Source: Pseudomonadota bacterium (GTDB lineage Bacteria > Myxococcota > Myxococcia > Myxococcales > Myxococcaceae). Taken from it: a stretch of DNA of 64,000 nt. Below the pieces are notes generated by a model, which was given only the letters and a program-made list of their open reading frames with translations, made no database searches and had not been told where the DNA came from. Within the stretch, counting starts at the first letter, position 1; every line of letters starts with the position of its first letter. Location: positions 21,353 through 85,352 of the forward strand of contig JAFAFL010000041.1 in assembly GCA_023423535.1 (NCBI GenBank), in the 5' to 3' direction. Positions 60,596 to 64,000 of this stretch are shown in pieces. A program made the translations under genes and the position numbers.

Positions 60596-61210
60596 ATGAA
60601 GAAGACGGTTCTCTGCCTCGGGGTGGCGCTCGGCGCGCTCGTGGCCGATCAGGTCACGAAGTTCCTCGCGGTGGCGCACCTCACCCGCGCGCTGGACGGC
60701 AAGAGCGGCCTCTCCGCGTGGCTCTCCTTCTTCCGCCCCGAACGCCAGGTCCGCGCGCGCGGCCAGATAGAGGTCGTCTCCGACTACTTCCACCTGCGCT
60801 ACGTGGAGAACCCCGGCGCGGCGTGGGGGATGTTCGCGGATCTGCCCGAAGCGTTCCGCGCGCCCTTCTTCGTGGTGGTCACCGTGTTCGCGGTGGGCTT
60901 CGTGCTCTGGATGATCCGCCAGACCGAGCCCGATCAGCGGACCCTGCAGCTCGCGCTGGCGCTGGTGCTCGGCGGCGCGCTGGGCAACTTCGCCGATCGG
61001 CTCAGCCGCGGCTACGTGGTGGACTTCCTCGACTTCCACTGGCGCAACCAGCCGGGGATGCGCTTTCCCACCTTCAACGTGGCGGACATCGCCATCAGCG
61101 TGGGCGTGGGCCTGCTGCTCTTCGACGCGGTGCTGCAGACGATCGCGCAGCGACGCGCAGCGAGGCTTCGTCCCGTCGAAGCAGAAGAGCCGCCCTCCAC
61201 CGGCGCGTGA
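60596..61210 (+). CDS. lspA: Lipoprotein signal peptidase (type II), first copy
   Basis: The start at 60596 (MKKTVLCLGVALGALVADQV) gives a 204-residue inner-membrane enzyme with four predicted helices. It removes the signal peptide of prolipoproteins after lipidation of the +1 Cys. The N-terminal DQVTKFLA, the loop VENPGAAWGMF, GGALGNFADRLSRGYVVDF and FNVADIAI carry the conserved residues including both catalytic aspartates. A second lspA gene begins 42 nt downstream. Confidence 0.94.
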   Translation: MKKTVLCLGVALGALVADQVTKFLAVAHLTRALDGKSGLSAWLSFFRPERQVRARGQIEVVSDYFHLRYVENPGAAWGMFADLPEAFRAPFFVVVTVFAVGFVLWMIRQTEPDQRTLQLALALVLGGALGNFADRLSRGYVVDFLDFHWRNQPGMRFPTFNVADIAISVGVGLLLFDAVLQTIAQRRAARLRPVEAEEPPSTGA

Positions 61211-61252
61211 CGGAGCGCGTGACGCCGAGCGGTCGTGGGCTATAAGGCCCGC

Positions 61253-61858
61253 GTGTCCCGGCGCTGGGTGTTCTTCATTGGAGTCGTGCTCGCTCTCGTC
61301 CTGCTCGATCAGTGGACGAAGTATCTCGCCGTCGAGCACCTGACCGACCGGTTCGACGGTCACGAGGGCCTCGGCGCGGAGCTCGGCGCGCTCTACACGC
61401 GCTCGGACGAGACCGGTCCCTACGGCTACCACTTCATGCCGTCCGGGAAGACCGAGGTCATCGACGGGCTCTTGCGCTTCCGCTACGCGGAGAACCCGGG
61501 CGCGGCCTGGGGGATGTTCCGCGCGGTGCCCATCTCGCTGCGCATGCCCCTGTTCCACGCGGTGAGCATCGCGGCGATCGTCCTCATCACGTACCTCTTC
61601 CGGAAGCTGCGCGGCGTGCCCGGGGAGACGTGGGCGGTCGTCGGCCTGCCGCTGGTGCTCGGCGGCGCGCTGGGCAACTACATCGACCGCATCTCGCGGC
61701 AGTTCGTCATCGACTTCATCGAGGCGCACTGGTTCGACAAGGCCTACTGGCCCACCTTCAACGTCGCGGACATGGCGATCGTCGTCGGCGTCATCGCGCT
61801 CCTCATCGACTCGGTGGTGCGCAAGGAGCCGAAGCCCGTCGAGGCGGCCCGGACGTAG
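61253..61858 (+). CDS. lspA: Lipoprotein signal peptidase (type II), second copy
   Basis: GTG 61253, with AAGG about 5 nt upstream, gives a 201-residue enzyme; an in-frame GTG 18 nt earlier is possible. Motifs match the first copy: LDQWTKYLAVEHL, AENPGAAWGMF, GGALGNYIDRISRQFVIDF and FNVADMAI, so both catalytic aspartates are intact. The copies differ through the periplasmic loop between helices 1 and 2. Two functional copies in tandem may serve different lipoprotein pools or give resistance to lspA inhibitors; that is inference. Confidence 0.92.
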   Translation: MSRRWVFFIGVVLALVLLDQWTKYLAVEHLTDRFDGHEGLGAELGALYTRSDETGPYGYHFMPSGKTEVIDGLLRFRYAENPGAAWGMFRAVPISLRMPLFHAVSIAAIVLITYLFRKLRGVPGETWAVVGLPLVLGGALGNYIDRISRQFVIDFIEAHWFDKAYWPTFNVADMAIVVGVIALLIDSVVRKEPKPVEAART

Positions 61859-61934
61859 GCCGGCCTGCCGGACGGGTCCTGTACGGCAGGCGTGCGTGCG
61901 CGCATGTGGGACGCGTGCTAGGGGTTAGCGCCCC

Positions 61935-63227
61935 ATGCTGCCCGTCCTCTACAAGTTCTCCTTCGAGACGCTGCTCGACCAGATCATCCTGGTGCTCGCC
62001 TCGCTCGCGCTGGTGGCGTACGCCGCGTACGCAGGCTGGCGCGGCGCGCACGGTCCGAAGAACGCGAAGACCGGCGAGTACGCGCCGCCGACGAAGAGCG
62101 ACCAGCAGACGCGCGCGCTCCTCTTCGGGCTCGGTGGCCTCGTGCTCGTCGGCATCGGGCTCTGGTACGCGCTGCCCTCGTCGGTGCTGCCCGGCGCGAA
62201 GGGCGAGGGCATCCCCATCCACACCTACGGGCTGATGCTGGTGGGCGGGTTCCTCGGCGCGGTGATGGTCAGCGGGGCGCTGGCGCAGCGCGAGTGGCGC
62301 GGCGAGACCGGCGAGCTGCGGCGGGACCAGATCATGGACCTCGCGCTCTACGTGCTCATCGCGGGGCTGGTGGGATCGCGGCTGCTCTTCATCATCGTCA
62401 ACTGGGAGCAGTACGCGAAGCGGCCGTCGGACATCTTCTCGCTCTCCGGCGGGCTCGTGTTCCAGGGCGGGCTGCTGCTCGCCATCGCGGTCTCGTGGTG
62501 GTTCGCGCGCCAGAACAAGATCGAGTTCTTCCGGCTCGGCGACATCGCCATGCCCACCGTGTCGCTCGGCGCGGCGTTCGGGCGGCTCGGTTGCTGGAGC
62601 GCGGGCTGCTGCTGGGGTGACGTGGCGCCTGAAGGCTACGCGCTCGCCGCGCACTTCCCCGGCGCGAAGCTCGCGCAGAACCTCTTCGGTCAGACGAGCG
62701 GCTTCGGCTCTTTGGCGGCGCAGTCGCAGGCCACCGACGCGAAGTGGGTGGTGCCGGCGACCGGTGAGATCCTCCGGAGTCCCGCCGAGGGCGCGGTGCA
62801 GATCTCGAAGTGGGTGGCGGAGCACGGCCACACGCTCGGCGTCTACCCCACGCAGATCTTCGACTCGCTGGGCAACTTCGCGCTCTTCTTCGGCCTGCTC
62901 TACCTGCGCCGGTTCCGCCGCTTCCACGGGCAGATCCTCGGCATGTGGCTGATGGCCTACGCGATCCTCCGCTCGACGGTGGAGCTCTTCCGCGGCGACG
63001 CGGAGCGCGGCACGCTGCACGGCCTGCTCAACTCGCTGGGGATGGGGGGCATGGCGGAGTCGGTGCCGCTGACCGCCTGGTACAACATCTCGACCGGCCA
63101 GCTCATCTCGATGTGCATGTTCGCGGCGGGCGCGGCGATCCTCTGGAACCGCGGCCGCGCGGCGTTCGCGGGCGGCTCCAACGCGGATGGCGCGGGCTCG
63201 GGCGGCGTCACCCCCGCGGCGGCCTAG
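61935..63227 (+). CDS. lgt: Prolipoprotein diacylglyceryl transferase
   Basis: The 430-residue enzyme attaches diacylglycerol to the lipobox Cys at the inner membrane. Visible motifs are IPIHTYGLMLVGGFLGAV, LVFQGGLLLAIAVSWWFARQ, the family loop FGRLGCWSAGCCWGD and YPTQIFDSLGNF. It is longer than E. coli Lgt (about 290) because of extra N-terminal helices (about 15-85) and an insertion between the GCC and YPTQ motifs (about 235-300). The gene is placed directly after the two lspA genes, so the three may form a lipoprotein-maturation operon. Confidence 0.93.
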   Translation: MLPVLYKFSFETLLDQIILVLASLALVAYAAYAGWRGAHGPKNAKTGEYAPPTKSDQQTRALLFGLGGLVLVGIGLWYALPSSVLPGAKGEGIPIHTYGLMLVGGFLGAVMVSGALAQREWRGETGELRRDQIMDLALYVLIAGLVGSRLLFIIVNWEQYAKRPSDIFSLSGGLVFQGGLLLAIAVSWWFARQNKIEFFRLGDIAMPTVSLGAAFGRLGCWSAGCCWGDVAPEGYALAAHFPGAKLAQNLFGQTSGFGSLAAQSQATDAKWVVPATGEILRSPAEGAVQISKWVAEHGHTLGVYPTQIFDSLGNFALFFGLLYLRRFRRFHGQILGMWLMAYAILRSTVELFRGDAERGTLHGLLNSLGMGGMAESVPLTAWYNISTGQLISMCMFAAGAAILWNRGRAAFAGGSNADGAGSGGVTPAAA

Positions 63228-63311
63228 CGAACCCACCAGGCGGACAGGCGTCCCGCCCGAGGGGCATGGCGTTGATCCGAGCGCGCAACGCTGGGAAGCT
63301 CTCCCCGACTG

Positions 63312-64000
63312 ATGGCCGTACCTTCGGAGCGCAAACAGCTCGGTGATGCGCAGGGGGTGATTGCCCTTTGCGAGCGCATCGACGCGCAGATCGCAGAGCT
63401 CCGGGCGGCCTACGAGCAGTACTTCCTCGGCCTCGAGCGCCGCCCGCCCACCGGGCTCCACAAGGAGCTCACCGCGGAGATGGCGAAGCTGCGCGGCACC
63501 TTCGTCCGGCACACCGGCGCGAACTTCCGGGTGCAGGCGGTGCAGCAGAAGCTCACCACCTACGAGCGCCTGTGGAGTCGCACGCTGGCGGAGATCGAGA
63601 ACGGGACCTACGTCCGCGATCTGAAGAAGCTCAAGCGACGGAGCGGTGACGACGCGGCGGCAAAGAAGAAGAAGCCGTCCGAGCGCGAGAGGGGCGACGA
63701 CTTCTCCATCGACGAGATGGACCCGGAGGAGGAGGCCGCCCTGCGCAGCGGCGCCGCGTTCGAGCGACCCCAGCCGCCGCAGCCTCCCGTCTCTCCACCG
63801 CGCGTTCCCACGCCGCTGCCGGTGCCCGTCGCCGCCGCGCCGATCTCCACGCCGCCGCCGGAGCCGCCGCGCCGCCCGAGCCTGCCGCAGCTGCCGGTCG
63901 TCACGCCCCCGGTCCCCGCCTCGCCCCCGACGGGCCTGCCGCGGGTGAGCGCGCCGCAGATGCCGGCCGCCGCCGCCTCCCACCCCGGGCTCCCTCGGAT
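63312..64000 (+). CDS. Proline-rich hypothetical protein, C-terminus outside window
   Basis: The ATG at 63312 (MAVPSERKQLGDAQGVIALC) starts a protein that runs off the right edge after 229 codons. A helical N-terminal domain (about 15-115: CERIDAQIAELRAAYEQYFL, YERLWSRTLAEIENGTY) is followed by a charged linker and then a Pro-rich segment (from about residue 140) with PPQPPVSPPRVPTPLPVP-type repeats. The N-terminal helices are protein-like and similar to a recurring but unnamed myxobacterial arrangement. The rest cannot be judged. It is 84 nt after lgt. Confidence 0.6.
   Translation, partial: MAVPSERKQLGDAQGVIALCERIDAQIAELRAAYEQYFLGLERRPPTGLHKELTAEMAKLRGTFVRHTGANFRVQAVQQKLTTYERLWSRTLAEIENGTYVRDLKKLKRRSGDDAAAKKKKPSERERGDDFSIDEMDPEEEAALRSGAAFERPQPPQPPVSPPRVPTPLPVPVAAAPISTPPPEPPRRPSLPQLPVVTPPVPASPPTGLPRVSAPQMPAAAASHPGLPR

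Overview
The window is very GC-rich, gene-dense bacterial chromosome. Gene content points to the Myxococcota, most likely a Myxococcaceae-like member of the Cystobacterineae. The grounds are sigma-54 enhancer-binding proteins (one with an FHA domain), many predicted lipoproteins, TadE/TadG-type envelope proteins, an M3 peptidase lipoprotein, duplicated lspA genes and a long Lgt. This is inferred from gene content, not from a database match. I see no rRNA, tRNA, CRISPR array, insertion sequence or prophage. The left end (a cyclase) and the right end (a proline-rich protein) are cut by the window.

Layout: 1-4.5 kb holds a minus-strand run pntAA-pntAB-pntB (proton-translocating transhydrogenase), a DksA/TraR-type zinc protein and a HAMP-containing cyclase. 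4.5-7.1 kb has a lipoprotein with a frameshifted tandem copy of its C-terminal domain, a PEGA lipoprotein, and a two-gene pair of a PD-(D/E)XK nuclease-like protein and a PIN-domain protein. 7.1-12.8 kb has an NtrC-type two-component system divergent from a small exported protein with a sigma-54-like promoter, then a glycosyltransferase and a hexapeptide acyltransferase. 13-18.2 kb carries F1 ATP synthase genes atpG and atpDC, separated by plsC and a membrane coiled-coil protein. 18.2-24.5 kb has a ThrE-like exporter, a multi-zinc-ribbon protein, a zinc alcohol dehydrogenase and a large membrane Fe-S oxidoreductase.

24.7-31 kb has an ECF sigma factor with a membrane partner, a DUF4388-like protein, and a four-gene minus-strand run of porin, FadL, lipoprotein and metallophosphoesterase. 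31.2-37.4 kb has a poly-HAMP chemoreceptor and the Hen1-Pnkp RNA-repair cassette. 37.5-46.1 kb is mostly envelope or secreted proteins: a Gly/Pro/Asn-rich lipoprotein, an M3 peptidase, a Cys-rich lipoprotein and a subtilase, followed by a DsbA-fold protein and a RimK-type ligase. 46.2-53.1 kb has an FHA sigma-54 regulator, a four-CX3C small exported protein, and two minus-strand TadE/TadG units whose upstream regions share an identical 18-bp element. 53.2-64 kb has ileS, an uncharacterised helical protein, a Uma2-type nuclease, a three-gene DUF3618-like/holin-X membrane operon, and the lipoprotein-maturation genes lspA-lspA-lgt.

The strongest leads for something new are the nuclease/PIN pair, the shared 18-bp element over the TadE/TadG units, the low-complexity Tyr/Gly membrane protein in the holin-X operon, and the four-CX3C exported protein. 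The Hen1-Pnkp cassette is a known RNA-repair system.
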